A DNA stretch of 64,000 bases from Blastocystis hominis (lineage: Eukaryota; Sar; Bigyra; Opalinata; Blastocystidae): the NCBI RefSeq assembly GCF_000151665.1, contig NW_013171824.1, positions 186,001 through 250,000 of the forward strand. The letters are read 5' to 3'. Below the pieces are notes generated by a model. It searched no databases and was not told the DNA's origin. It was given only the letters and a program-made list of their open reading frames with translations. This document shows positions 10,908 to 22,059 of this stretch, piece after piece. Made by a program: the position numbers and the translations under genes. Within the stretch, counting starts at the first letter, position 1; each line of letters opens with the position of its first letter.

Positions 10908-11165
10908 ACTGATCCTTCTTTCCTTTGTTTTCTTGAACAAATAATTTCGTTCTTTTTTGTATTTTGTGTCAGAGTATAAACTAATGAATTAGCTCAATAT
11001 AATGATTATGTTCCAATGAATCAGACATCTTTCATTTGAATCTCTTTCTATTAATGTATTTAAACAATTCTGATCAGCCTTTTCCTTTTCAATCTCCTCT
11101 TTCTCAATCTCTTTCTCAACCTCAATCTCATTTCCATTTCCAATCTCATTTCCATTCATGATTCA
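10908..11165. other. Short spacer between convergent genes
   Basis: T/C-rich and AT-rich spacer. Only TTTGTTTT-like degenerate octamers for the upstream gene are visible; nothing else. Confidence 0.5.
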
Positions 11166-11173
11166 AACAAACA
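11166..11173 (-). terminator. TGTTTGTT octamer ending the mannosidase-like gene
   Basis: Here the spacing from the last T (11179) is five bases instead of four. Confidence 0.75.
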
Positions 11174-11178
11174 TGTCC

Positions 11179-14100
11179 ACTTCAGCCACAATCCAAACGT
11201 TCTCACTTCCCCTGGCTTCACGCTCACTTCCCTGCAGTTCACTTCCGCCACGCTTCTCTTCGGCTCCCACCGCGATTCCGTCGCTCCCAACTCCGAAACG
11301 CCCGTTATCTCCATTTCCTTCATTCTCTACACTCGATTCCCCGCGGTTTCCCCACTTCCACGGTTTTCCCCGGAATGATTCCGCAGATCGAAAAGCTCCG
11401 CGAGGCTTCCGCCTCCCCCGCGGTTCCCCGCGGGTCGCTAACAGGATCGAAAACATTCCGCAGCCGCAGAAGAAACATCGGATTTTGGGCAAACGGTTTC
11501 GTCAGACTCACTACCCGAATAACCGCGGGAATCCCATCAACATGAAGGAGCTTCGATTCGAATTCGGAATCGAATTCGAATTCGATCGAACGATTCGCCG
11601 GCTGCAAACTCGACAGAATCGAAGGCGATTCCACCGTGGTTTCCACGATTCTACGTTTCGACTCGGCCCCAAACGCACTCTTGGACAGAATCCTTGAGTT
11701 CCCCGCGGTTCTCTGCGACTTCGAAGTGGAACCAGAACTCCATGCGATCGACGAATTTGTCCTCGTAATTATCCACCATATAATTTCCCTGGTCCGTATC
11801 TAACGTAACTCCCATCATCCAGAAGAACGCGTGAAACCGATCAGTTACCCGCGGGAGTTCGAAGAAATTTCCTTTCTATATGATTATCATGGGATAACTG
11901 AACGCGTTTGATCTGCAAAGGATCGCCCGGTTTATTCTGCGAAGAATCGCGGTTCCAAATATTCTGGGTTTTTTCGGGGTAGTCGCAAATATCCGCGAAT
12001 TTGGTGGTTCGGCGAAGCAGCAGATTGAAACTCCCGGGGATGGGAGACGGTCCGCCCGCGTGGATCCGGTCGGTTACCGTGGTTATTCGGACAAAATGGC
12101 CGTCGATGAAACCCTGCTGGATGACGAATTTGCTGATTGGCTGGGACGGTTCTGGGCGTTACGCCGAAGAATTCGATCGAACTCGTGGGGTTCGGCGGGA
12201 GTTCCTTGGCGGAAACGCCGCCCTCGTCGACGAGGATGGTGGAATCGTGGAAACCGGTTGAAACGTGTAGGAGAAACTCCTGCGCCATTTCGATTTTGTC
12301 GAGCAGAACGAATTGCTGCAAACTTCTTCGCAGAATTCGATTGGAAGCCTTGAAGACGCGCGTGACGAGCGCTGCGTTTTGCCCGAAATCCTGCCGAATT
12401 TGTGTGAATACGGGTCCGTCGAGGATTTCCACGGGGAACGGCGGCTTCGCGAGATTGACGATATTGCTCCCGATGTTCATCAGATAAGCGTTCTTCTCGT
12501 TCCGAATCATCTTCATCGTCGACACGCGGCTACGCCTCCACCTCTCTTTCATCGCTTACAACCCCGATCGCACCGTCCGCTTGTCGCTCCCCACGAAGAA
12601 CCCCAACGTCGCGCCGAACTCCACCACGCTCCCGCCCACCTCCACGCCGCGAAGAATCCCCGCGGGAGACACCAACAGACCGAACTCCGCCGTTCCGAAC
12701 CGCTGCTCGCGCGAAGAATCGCGGGGAACACGCCTCGCCAGCGCGTCCAGCGGGGCGTTACAGCGACGCAGCTGGTAGACACGCGAGCTCCCCGCGGGGA
12801 GCGAGGCTTCGAAGGAGAGGAAGAAGGGAGTTTCGAAATCGGGGGTTAATTGGAACGGCAGAATTCGGCCCGATTCGTCGTGGACGCAGAAGTGCGGGTC
12901 AATCACGGGAATGGAGACGATTTTCCCGCGGGGAACCGGCTGGAAGTTGGAGATTCGGAGAAGGAGCCGGTTTGAAACGCCCAGGTCGACGGATTGGTCG
13001 AAAATGGAATTGGGGACATCAAAAATTGGGTCATCCAGGGAATAGGATAATTCCGGGGAAACGGGGAAACTGTGTTCCATGACCAAGGACATGAGCGTCA
13101 TGGCACGATGTAACTCCGCCAGAATTCCCTCATAAATCGGCCAATTGGTCAGGCCTCCAAAATAGTACCGATTTTTGGAAAGCGAAAGAATCTCCCGAAT
13201 TTGGTCCAACGTCCGAATCGCCGCCACCGTGGAGCCTGTGGAGCCTGTGGTCCCTAATGACCCAATTGCCTTTATGTCCCCTAATGCCCCCATTGAATCC
13301 GAGGTCTTTGAGGTTCCTGATGACCCCATTGATTTTATGGTCCCTAATGACCCAATTGACTTCATGGCCCCTAATGACCCATTGGCCCCTAATGACCCTA
13401 ATGACCCATCGGTCCCGGTCCATTTGGCGGCTTCGCGGCAGCCGAAGAGCGTTTCGACGTGTCGGAACTGCTGGTCGGCGTGGCGGATCAGTCCCTTCAC
13501 CAGCGGATGGTTCGCGTACACCGCGAACTCCAGCGGGCGCTTCGCCCTGCTCCACAGCACCGGGACCATGGAGCGCTCCACCCGCGGGAGCCTGCCATGA
13601 TCGCCCGCCAGAATCCCCGCGAACTCATCAACAGTGTTCATTCTACCGCTCATTCTCGACCCAATTTCTCACAAAGCCCGCGCTCTCACCGCCTCCAAGG
13701 GCAGTTTCACGAGCTCTCCCGCGGCAATGAACGCGTCGGCGAGCGAGGCGCAGCGCTGGCTCTGCACGTTCCAGAGAAGAGCGACGTGCTCGTGGTTCGG
13801 GTGCGCGGCGCTGAGCTGCGTCGCCGCCCAGCGCTGCAGTTCCGCTTGCCAGCCGCGCTGCGTGGCTCGTCTGCACGGAACCGCGGGAATGCACCGCCTA
13901 CTGCGTGTTGTCGGCGATGCAGCCCACGTTGACGAGGTGACTCACGAACCGGCTCTCTTCCAGATAGGCATGCATGATGCGGATGCAATCCGACGAGGTG
14001 GGCCCAAATTCGTAGAGATTCGGCGTCTGCGACAGAAATTCGCCGGTGGTTTTATTGACCCCACCGTGGGCGTAATAGGGGCCATATGGATCCGATTTAT

Positions 14101-15051
14101 CGAAATAGGGACTATTCACGGACATATGGTACATTATGACCAGCTCCAATCCGGCCTTCCGCAGAATCGATAGAAACCCGCGGGGATAGGAGGCATCGCC
14201 CATGATGATCCCGGTGGTGACGGTGACGTTGAATACGGAGAGGATCCATCGCTTCCCCGCGGTGAGGAGGTCAATGAGGTCGTTTTCTTCGAGGAGGGCG
14301 ATGTTGGCGGCAGTCCACATGCCCGCGTTGAACTGGACTTGGCCGTTCTGGAGGAGGGAGCGAAAGCGGGCGTGGGAAGGAGGATCGGTGTGGTGCCACC
14401 AGAATTGGAAGGAGGGGAGATCGATGATGCTGGGAGTGATGATGAGAGAGAAGGGAAGGACGTGATGCGGTAGGAGGGGTGGGAGGAGAGGAGTTGGAAG
14501 AGAGAGGAATAAAGGGGAAAGGATTCCTAGAATGAATGAGAGAGGAAGAGAAAGGGAGAGTACGTCGAACACTTTGGGGAGGGATAATTCGCGGTAAGAC
14601 ACATCGAAATAGGGAATAATCGAGATTGTTCGCTTCTTTACAAAACTTTCTGGAGAGAATAAAGAATAAAGTGAAACCATACCCGAAGAAGCCGCTCTCG
14701 GAATGGATGGAGAGATCGATTCGGGAATTCCATGTTCACAAAAGCCGTTGGGATCATCCGTTGCCCTTTCCTCTACGAATGAACAATACACTAACTGAAA
14801 ACACCGTTTACGGACTCTAAAGACTCTAGTGAATTAAAGGCCGCGTTCTGGGATGAATAAATAGACTGCTCGGGAGGAACGATCACAACATGATGAAATA
14901 TCGGTGTAGAATTCTAAATATTTAAAAAGGGATACCCACAACTTACGTGGGACTTAGTTTCAAAGAACATCAAATCAAGAATCGTCAAGAGGATTGCGAA
15001 TACCGCAATTAGCAGATGATACAGAGTCCTTCCATTGCACAAAGCCAACAT
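11179..15051 (-). CDS. Golgi alpha-mannosidase II-like protein (GH38 family), probably catalytically dead
   Basis: GH38 mannosidases trim N-glycans in the Golgi using a zinc ion. The first exon encodes a type II signal anchor (LIAVFAILLTILDLMFF, residues ~14-30). The GH38 core is recognisable: FWWHHTDPPSHARFRSLL, then NGQVQFNAGMW and DLIDLLTAGKRWI, aligning with the WW...LVENGQ...GGWV...LIDQL...W block of mannosidase II. C-terminal beta domains follow (GFIDGHFVRITTVTDRIH, VSLTKPFAQNPMFLLRLRNVF). By my alignment the zinc-binding His of HNDPGW is Tyr and the nucleophile Asp is Asn. A Gly/Ser/Lys-rich insertion (GSLGANGSLG) interrupts the middle. About a dozen introns of 28-40 bases, several carrying CCGCGG. 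The stop is made by polyadenylation after LWLK (T11179). Confidence 0.8.
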
Positions 15052-15157
15052 GAATAAAAACAACCAAAACGAAGACTTTGTGGGAAAAAACTATAATGAC
15101 ATGATAACAAATGATCACTTTACCCTTTAGCTTAACTTACAATCTTTTTATTTGGCA

Positions 15158-16944
15158 ATGCTCTCATTGGGAGTACAGGAACGCTCATGTCTCCTATATA
15201 CGTTGGTTGTATTAATTATTGGTGTATCTTATACTATCTGGGTAGTGAATAGTTCTGCCCCACTTCATCGTTCTGTACTTTCAATCCAGATGACTCATGC
15301 TTAGAGTGGCCTTTATGAGTTTATTAAGAACGAATATCCGAGTGATCACTCTCTGCGACCTGGTGCGAATTGGATGGGCCTTTCCACATCTGAAGGAGGG
15401 TATCAGCTATCTTCTTCCGTCGTTCAGTCTACTACTACTACTATCTCGAGGACATCCGACGCATCAGGAGCTTTAAGTGTAAAAGAGAGCCATTATTTTA
15501 ATGACCCAAATTTGAATGCCAATACCATGCAAAACGAACTCAGTGGCTATAATAGTATTAATCAACAAACCATCTTTAACAAACCCAACAGCGACAGAAC
15601 TACGAACACTGCCAGTAGTTCAAGTCATTTTTCAAGTTCAAGTTCAAGTTCAAGTTCAAGTTCAAGTTCGTCCAGTGCTGCGTCCACTCATGGAAGTAGC
15701 GCGGAGACAACTCATAGCGGCAATTCCCCTCTTGAACTTCCTCAAAAGGGTTCCTCGTCCACCAAGCTCAGCGTGTTTCTTCCGATCAAATTGTACCGCT
15801 ACACACGTTTCTACAAGCCGTATTCGACGCAGCCGCTCTCCATCACGGCGCCCACGACCAAGTGGAAGGTGGGTTCCAACACGTTAAAGAAATACATCAC
15901 GAACGTGTATCTCCCATTCCTCACGAGCCAATCCGCGTCCGAAAACCCCGTCGTGTATCTGAAGGTCGACGAGATCGGACTGGGCGGCCAAATGCTGGGC
16001 TTCTGCGACACTCTTTTGCTTTGTCTTCTAACGAATCGTGTTTTCAAATGTTTGTTGTCTGTGTGGACTGCTCATTTTCGTAGTCTACACGCCCACGATC
16101 AAACCTCACTACTACCTTTTTCCTCTTTTTAACATCACCTACCCCGTTCCTTTAAAGAAAGACACTGGTTTTCTTTCCATTTCCTTCTCGCTCACTTCTA
16201 GAGCGCGAACACATCATTCTCAACTATGCGAAGCAGCTTCGGCCTCGCTTCCCTTCCTCCATCCACATCACTCAATCCACTCCCGTCCCTGGCGTCACCG
16301 CCAGCGGCGACTTCAACTCTCTTTACCAAGGCGCCACTTCTCTTTCTGCAGCCATTCCTTTCTCCTCCACCCTTCTTTCCCTTCCTTCTTTCGCCAAACC
16401 CATCGCCAAAGTCTTCGGCACCGCCACCAAACCCACAGCGCAGGACTGGTACGCCAGCTGCCTCCCCAGCATGTTCCAGCCCTCCTCCTATCTCAAACGC
16501 ATCGCTGCGCCGCTCAGCGCGCTGCTCTCCAAAGCCACATCCGTCGGCGTTCACATCCGAACCCAGCCTTCCTTCGCCGATTCCGCCGCCAAAACGCACG
16601 AGCGCGGGACCGGCGATGTCGTCACGCAGCAGAGCGTCGAGAAGATGCTCCCCAAGTTGAAGGAGCTCATGGGAGACCGCGGGAATTTGATGTTTTTGGC
16701 GGGGGATTCGGAGGAATTTGATTCGCTGATGGAGAGAGAGTTTCCGGGACGCGTGCTGCGGGTTCAGAAATTGGAGCTGCAGAATGTGGGGCGGAATCCG
16801 AGCGAGTCGGCGCTGATGCGCGCAGTGATGGAGCTGCATCTGTTGAGTTTGTGCAATCACTTGGTGGTGACTCCGAATAGTCGGTTTAGCACAGTAGCTG
16901 TGGGTTTGAACACGAACTGCCGTTCTGTTGAATATTTTTCTTGA
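15158..16944 (+). CDS. Type II Golgi glycosyltransferase, fucosyltransferase-like (copy 1)
   Basis: Exons 15158-15274, 15305-16049, 16084-16167 and 16202-16944 sum to 1689 bases (562 residues). A short cytosolic tail and signal anchor (LLYTLVVLIIGVSYTIWVV) are followed by a long Ser/Thr stem with an SSSSSS run, then the catalytic region. Near the C-terminus, GVHIRTQ, then NLMFLAGDSEEF and LLSLCNHLVVTPNSRFSTVA match the donor-binding end of GT-B fucosyltransferases (NodZ/FUT8 style). Exact donor and family number are uncertain. The second intron's donor overlaps a TGTTTGTT octamer (16049-16056). A proper 3' octamer is at 16950-16957. Head-to-tail with a paralog at 17054, and next to a Golgi mannosidase-like gene. 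Confidence 0.8.
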
Positions 16945-17053
16945 AGTTTTGTTTGTTAACCAGAGCAATTTGACCAAGCGAAAAATTCAGATGCCTATTT
17001 TTGGATGCTTTTCACTATAAATATATAAACTCTTTTACATAGTTTGACTCAGG

Positions 17054-18665
17054 ATGGGGAGTGTGACTGCTCAGACACAGAATCTTGTCAATTACATGGT
17101 GCTTTTATTATCCTTTTTGTTGATGCTTGTAATCGTCATGGATTACAAAGCCGGTATGTTTAGTAATTCTGATGGCATCGTGGGTTTTTTTCCGCACTTC
17201 TAATGTGTAGAAATATGGACATAACTATATAGTTGAAAAGGGTGATCTAGAAGCGGGTATGGAATCGGTCGAGCGATGCTAACTGTGTAGAGAGGTTTGC
17301 ATATGGTAATTCTGCTTCTCTGAATGCCAATTTTGGTGACTCACAAGTTTGAATTGTGTGATATGCCTTAGTTTTAGGGCATGCAAGACTCCACGTTTGT
17401 GCAGTCCGTTAAGAGTTCGAAGGCCAAAACGACTGCTGCGAAGCCGCAGGCCAAGCCGAAGCCAAAACCGAAGCCAAAGCCAAAGGCCGAGGTGGTAAGC
17501 TCCTCGTTCAATCCAGATGATGTGATATTTCCTGCAAAATGTCGCGAATCGAGCGCAGGCATCTACAGTGAGTTATACCAGCCCAAATCGCCAGTTTTGC
17601 GTTCTGCATACGTTGCAAAGACCTGGGAAGGGAGCGGGATTTTTTTTACGAATTACATGAATCGTAACTATCTCCCCCGCATCCAGCGACACTCCTCCGA
17701 GATCCGCCCGTTCGTCTACCTCAGCCGTTCGGGCCAGTCCGTCCTCACGCAGATGAAGGGCGCGTGCGACGTGCTTCTTCTCTCCATTCTCAACAACCGT
17801 CCCTTCCAATGTTTTTTTCTTTTTTTCATTCATTTACACCCAGACTACGCCAATCTTCTCCCGCCCCATTTCTTCGCCTCTCCGCTACCCAACATCATCT
17901 ACCCGCTCCCAGCTCCGGATTCTGGTATTCCAGAAATCGCCCTTCTTTCTAGAATGCGGTCGACTGCAGCTCTCCGCGTTCCGCAAAGTCCCGTCCATCG
18001 CCGACTACGTCGATTTGTCGCGTTCCTCCAAGGGCATCTCCGACGGCAACGAGTTCGCCAAGTTCCACACGGGAACCGTGGGAATCGCATCGAATGGGGA
18101 CGTTTTTTCGCGGTTTTTCGCGAATCATTTTTATCTGAACCGGATGAAGGACATGGTGAAATCATTAAAGACGTCGTCGTTCGTGCGGATGCAGACGAAC
18201 TGGTATTCGATGGCTATGCCGAATCTGTTCGCGCCGAGCGAGTATATGCGAGCTGAGATGAAGCCGATGATGATGATGATGCAGGAGAATCGGATGATCG
18301 GGGTTTGTTTTGAATTGGAGGCGCTGATGAAACGGATGACGCGGGAAGAAGCGATGAAACGACTGATGGGGCGATTTGATGTGATCAGAGAATTGTCGAA
18401 TCGGGAAGACGCGAAGGTGTTTTTGGTGACGGACAGCGAAGAAGCGGAGAAGGAGATCGTGAAGGAGTTCGGAGAGAAGGTAGTGAAGTTTGAAGGGGAG
18501 AAATGGAAGATGAATGAAGAGGTCAGCGAGAAGAAGCTGAAGAATTTATTTAGGGAGGTTATGGTGCTGGGGAAGATTGTGAGGCTTGTGCTGACGCGGA
18601 ATGGAGAGTTGGGAACATTGGCGTTACATTTGCATACTATTAGTCCGAGAGTTTATTACTTCTAA
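17054..18665 (+). CDS. Type II Golgi glycosyltransferase paralog (copy 2), divergent active region
   Basis: Exons 17054-17179, 17211-17256, 17291-17346, 17378-17810, 17844-17924 and 17953-18665 sum to 1455 bases (484 residues). It has the same layout as its upstream neighbour: signal anchor (YMVLLLSFLLMLVIVM), a KPKPKPK stem, and splice sites at matching places (VFK/PFQ, then a glutamate-starting exon). The positions matching GVHIRT in copy 1 read GVCFEL, so the His and Arg thought to hold the nucleotide sugar are lost. VFLVTDSEEAEKE keeps the later strand. It may be a non-catalytic partner of copy 1 or have changed activity. Genomic TAA; octamer at 18685-18692. Confidence 0.78.
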
Positions 18666-18692
18666 GATGAAGTTTTCTTTGGGGTGTTTGTT

Positions 18693-18998
18693 TGAGAGAC
18701 GTGGATTGAAGGAGGAAACGGAGGGAGAAGATGGAATAAGGATTTGTATTATTGATTTGTGTGCAAGTGTCAATAAATGGACGAAGAGAAGGATAATACT
18801 TGAGATAAAGCGTAGGATTGGGTGTGTTGTGAGAAGGATTCAAGATGATAAAAAACGTATTTCATTGCATGGATTTATCACTTGCCAATTATTCTTTACC
18901 ATTCAAGTGATTCCCTCTTTTCTCTTAAAAGCTCATATTTTATTACAACATAGAAGAATCCAAATGATAACAATACCAAATCAATTCCTTCTGTTGTA
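18693..18998. other. Spacer before tRNA-Ala
   Basis: About 300 bases with no coding pattern that I trust. It probably holds upstream sequence of the tRNA gene. Confidence 0.5.
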
Positions 18999-19071
18999 GG
19001 GGGTGTAGCTCAGATGGTAGAGCGCTCGCTTAGCATGCGAGAGGTAAGGGGATCGATGCCCCTCTCCTCCA
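18999..19071 (+). tRNA. tRNA-Ala (anticodon AGC)
   Basis: Cloverleaf with D arm GCTCAGATGGTAGAGC, anticodon stem-loop CTCGC-TTAGCAT-GCGAG, T arm AGGGG-ATCGATG-CCCCT. The acceptor stem carries G3-U70, the classic identity pair of tRNA-Ala. No intron; a T5 run follows directly. Confidence 0.96.
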
Positions 19072-19208
19072 TTTTTCTTTTCAATTCGATTCAAGCAAGT
19101 GTTTCTTACAAGGATTATTATTACTACTGTTGATTGTAATTTGTGTATTGTTCTATACTATTTTTGATTTTTAAATAGAAGTACTGCCTACACTCACGTT
19201 TTGGTTGA

Positions 19209-20915
19209 ATGAAGGAAATGCAAATCAGTCTGACAGTTCTTGGAGGAGGGCAAAGTATAGGGAAGAGCTGTTTTCTACTTTCCGTCGGAGATCAGCACGT
19301 CCTTCTCGACTGCGGCTCCTTTGTCGGAAAAGATACCAAAAAGGCTCTGCCTGATTTTTCAAAGCTTCCCAAATCAATGACTGTTAACGATATCACTGCT
19401 GTTCTCATTTCTCACTTTCATATGGATCACATCGGCGGTCTCCTGTATCTCACGGAACAATTGAAATACAAGGGCGATATCTACGCATCGAGCCCAACAC
19501 GTGCGGTGCTCCCCTTGCTTCTCCGCAACAATCGGTGAAGATGTTTTCATCACCTGACGCATAGCGTGCTTCTGACCAACCAAGCCCAAGTCCAATCCAC
19601 AGTCACCATGGAGACCTTCGCGAAGCTGACCAAACACATCCGCGAAGTGACGGTCAACGAGTCAATCCAATTGAATCCGAACCTTCGAATCACCGCTCAC
19701 ATCGCTGGCCATGTTTTAGGCGCCGTTATGTGGGAGATCGAAGCCTACGGCCGCTCCATCCTCTACACCGGCGACTTCTCCGACGAGCCTGGTGGTTTTA
19801 TCCCGTCCTATCAGCTGCCAGCACGGTTTCTCCGTCCCGGGAATTTGGATATGTTAATCATGGAATGCACGTACGGTAATACCGAGTTCAAAAGCTACGA
19901 AGACCGCAAGAACACTTTGCTCGACAGCGTTCTGAGCACAATCCAGAACCGCGGGAAAGTGCTGATCCCGTGCTACGGCATCGGCCACACCCAGGAACTC
20001 CTCGCGATGTTTCTCGATTTATGGAACTCCAAAAATCTGACCGTTCGCTTCCTCTGGACGCTTGACTTATAGACGCCGATTTACTTCAGCAGCCAGGACA
20101 CCAAGAGCACGCTGCCTCTCTTTTCGTACTATTCTTCCTGGACTTCTCATCCGCTTTCTCTCCAATCCGATCGAATTCAGCCCTTTCGAATGGAATTCGC
20201 GGCCTCCGAGGAGCCGTTTCTCCTCTTCGCCACTCATCCCACCATGACCTCGGGCGTTTCAAAAGCCGTGTTTCCCTCGATTGCCGGAAATCCAAAAAAC
20301 ATGGTGATTTTTTTAGGACAAAATTCGCCCGATACCATCGCCGGACAGATCATGAATAGTCCCGCGGTGACTTTGGATGGCAAAAATATCCCTGTTTTAT
20401 GTCAACGAAAAATAGTGCCTTTTTCTGCACATCCAGATCGAAAGGCGAATTGCCGGCTGATTGAGCGAACGGGCGCGTCGTGCGTTGTTTTGATTCACGG
20501 GGATAAGGCGAATTGTGTCGGCCTGTCGAAATACTATTCCAAGATGCACAAAAATGGGCCGATTTTTATGATTCCAGAAAATGGAAAAGTGGTAACTTTT
20601 GAATGCAGAAAAAAGCGACTTTTTATGGACTGGAGGGAGGAGTTTCAAGCCAAACGAGGGAAAGAAACGCCCGCGTTGTTCCGCGGGGATACAATGGAAA
20701 TACAGAAATCGGGGAGATTTTTGGAAGTGGTGAATTCCGCGGTTATTCCAATATCGGAGGAAGAGTGGAAGTCAGTTTCCCGCGATAATTTGGTTGAGTC
20801 AGAATACGTGGATAACCACGGGGTTCGCATTTGGTGGACAGAAAAGACGAAGGATCGGGCGTTTCATTACATACAGCGATTAGAGTCGTTGAATAAAAAG
20901 AAGAAAAGTGAATGA
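19209..20915 (+). CDS. INTS11: Integrator complex subunit 11 (beta-CASP RNA endonuclease)
   Basis: Metallo-beta-lactamase/beta-CASP nuclease that cuts nascent RNA. Introns 19535-19564 and 20043-20072; exons sum to 1647 bases, 548 residues. The zinc motif HFHMDH is at residues 69-74. AGHVLGAVMWEI, YTGDFSDEP, MECTYGN, LIPCYGIGHTQEL and PFSAHPDRK follow in the order seen in INTS11. Length and the opening LTVLGGGQSIGKSC favour INTS11 over CPSF73, which carries a longer C-terminal tail, but CPSF73 cannot be excluded without a tree. If it is CPSF73, it would be the nuclease that makes the polyadenylation-created stops, which makes the distinction matter here. Genomic stop TGA. Confidence 0.87.
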
Positions 20916-21470
20916 ATGAATGAATGAATGAATGATTTGATTATTTTGATGGCTAATCGATTTGGAAATAAGGGATTTTCTTCTACACTTTTATGGAAGA
21001 AACACGAGAGTGAATATGGAATTGAATTGGGGTGGAAATTTGTCTTGTTACTAGTTATGATGATTGAATGTATTATCCATATTAATGCTTTTGTTTAATA
21101 GTTTGTTTGTCAATAACCAAGAAACGATAAATAGAATCTGGAATCATAATTCTATTTGTAAAAGAAATACATCCTCCACATATCGTCATCCTTCTCCAAT
21201 TGTTATATTCAATATTAGAAGATTCTTGGGCATAGAGTTTGTTAGCGCCCCCAAAATCCATTCCATTATCCAAAAAAAGAGAAACGATAAACAATGCATT
21301 GGTAACGAAAAAAGGTAAGTAAAGTGTCTTGAATGTAGCGAGCGAATGAAAGTGAGAGAAAAAGTGAGTGAGGGAATGGTTTGGTTTAATAATAATAACA
21401 ATGGATGAATAGATGTGTGGAGTGGAATGGAATGAAGTGGAGTGCGAGGAATAGAATAAAATAAAATAGT
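20916..21470. other. Spacer with GAATGAAT repeats
   Basis: Starts with a short (GAAT)n run overlapping the INTS11 end. Then AT-rich sequence with a near-octamer (TGTTTGTC) near 21110. No gene seen. Confidence 0.55.
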
Positions 21471-21472
21471 AA

Positions 21473-21590
21473 AAGAACAGCATCGAGACTTCTCAGCGAG
21501 TCACCCACACTGGTACTAACTCGACTCGTGATGACTTAGCTTCCTAGATCGGACGGGTTAGGGCGCTTTCCATCAGATATGGCCGTTCTC
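21473..21590 (-). rRNA. 5S ribosomal RNA, copy 1
   Basis: 118 bases on the minus strand. Ends pair (GAGAACGGC with GCTGTTCTT). Internal GGAAGCTAAG and GTTAGTACC are the conserved 5S loop A/C and internal promoter sequences. A T run ends the transcript. Identical by eye to copy 2 at 36849-36966. Confidence 0.96.
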
Positions 21591-21690
21591 ATTTTATTAT
21601 TATTCAATTGCCTATTTAAACATCACATTCTTATCATCATTCACTCACACTCCATTTTAATACTACCCATTTCTTTTCTTATCATTCCTC
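21591..21690 (-). promoter_or_regulatory. Conserved upstream region of 5S copy 1
   Basis: Shared with copy 2: GTTTAAATA starts the same distance from the 5S 5' end in both (plus-strand 21613-21621; 22 bases between), followed by a conserved GAATGATGAT-containing block to about -100. Looks like an upstream polymerase III promoter with a TATA-like box. Confidence 0.65.
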
Positions 21691-22059
21691 TTTTTCTTTT
21701 ATTAACAAATCAATTCAATGAATGAGTGAATGAATGAGTGAGTGAATGAACGAATGAGTGAATAGTCTGTCAGTATTATTTGGATGTTGATTGTGTGTCA
21801 ATTATGTTGGTTTATTAAGGGTGGTTTGTGGTTCGAGTTATTTCTCAGATTTCGTCAGTTGCGAGACTACAGCTCGAAGTTGACTTTAATTATTTGTTTA
21901 GTTTTTATCGCTGTTGCTGACCTTAGAGAACTAGTATTTTTGTTCATTATTGGAAATGTGGTGTGAAATGTTGACTATATTACATTAAGCTTACCTTAGC
22001 TGTTTATGGTAAGGTGAGGTAAACCATGTACTATTGCATGCTCATCCAAGGTTTATTTA
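21691..22059. other. AT-rich spacer
   Basis: GAATGAGTGAAT-type repeats, no gene. Marks the start of the AT-rich island. Confidence 0.5.
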
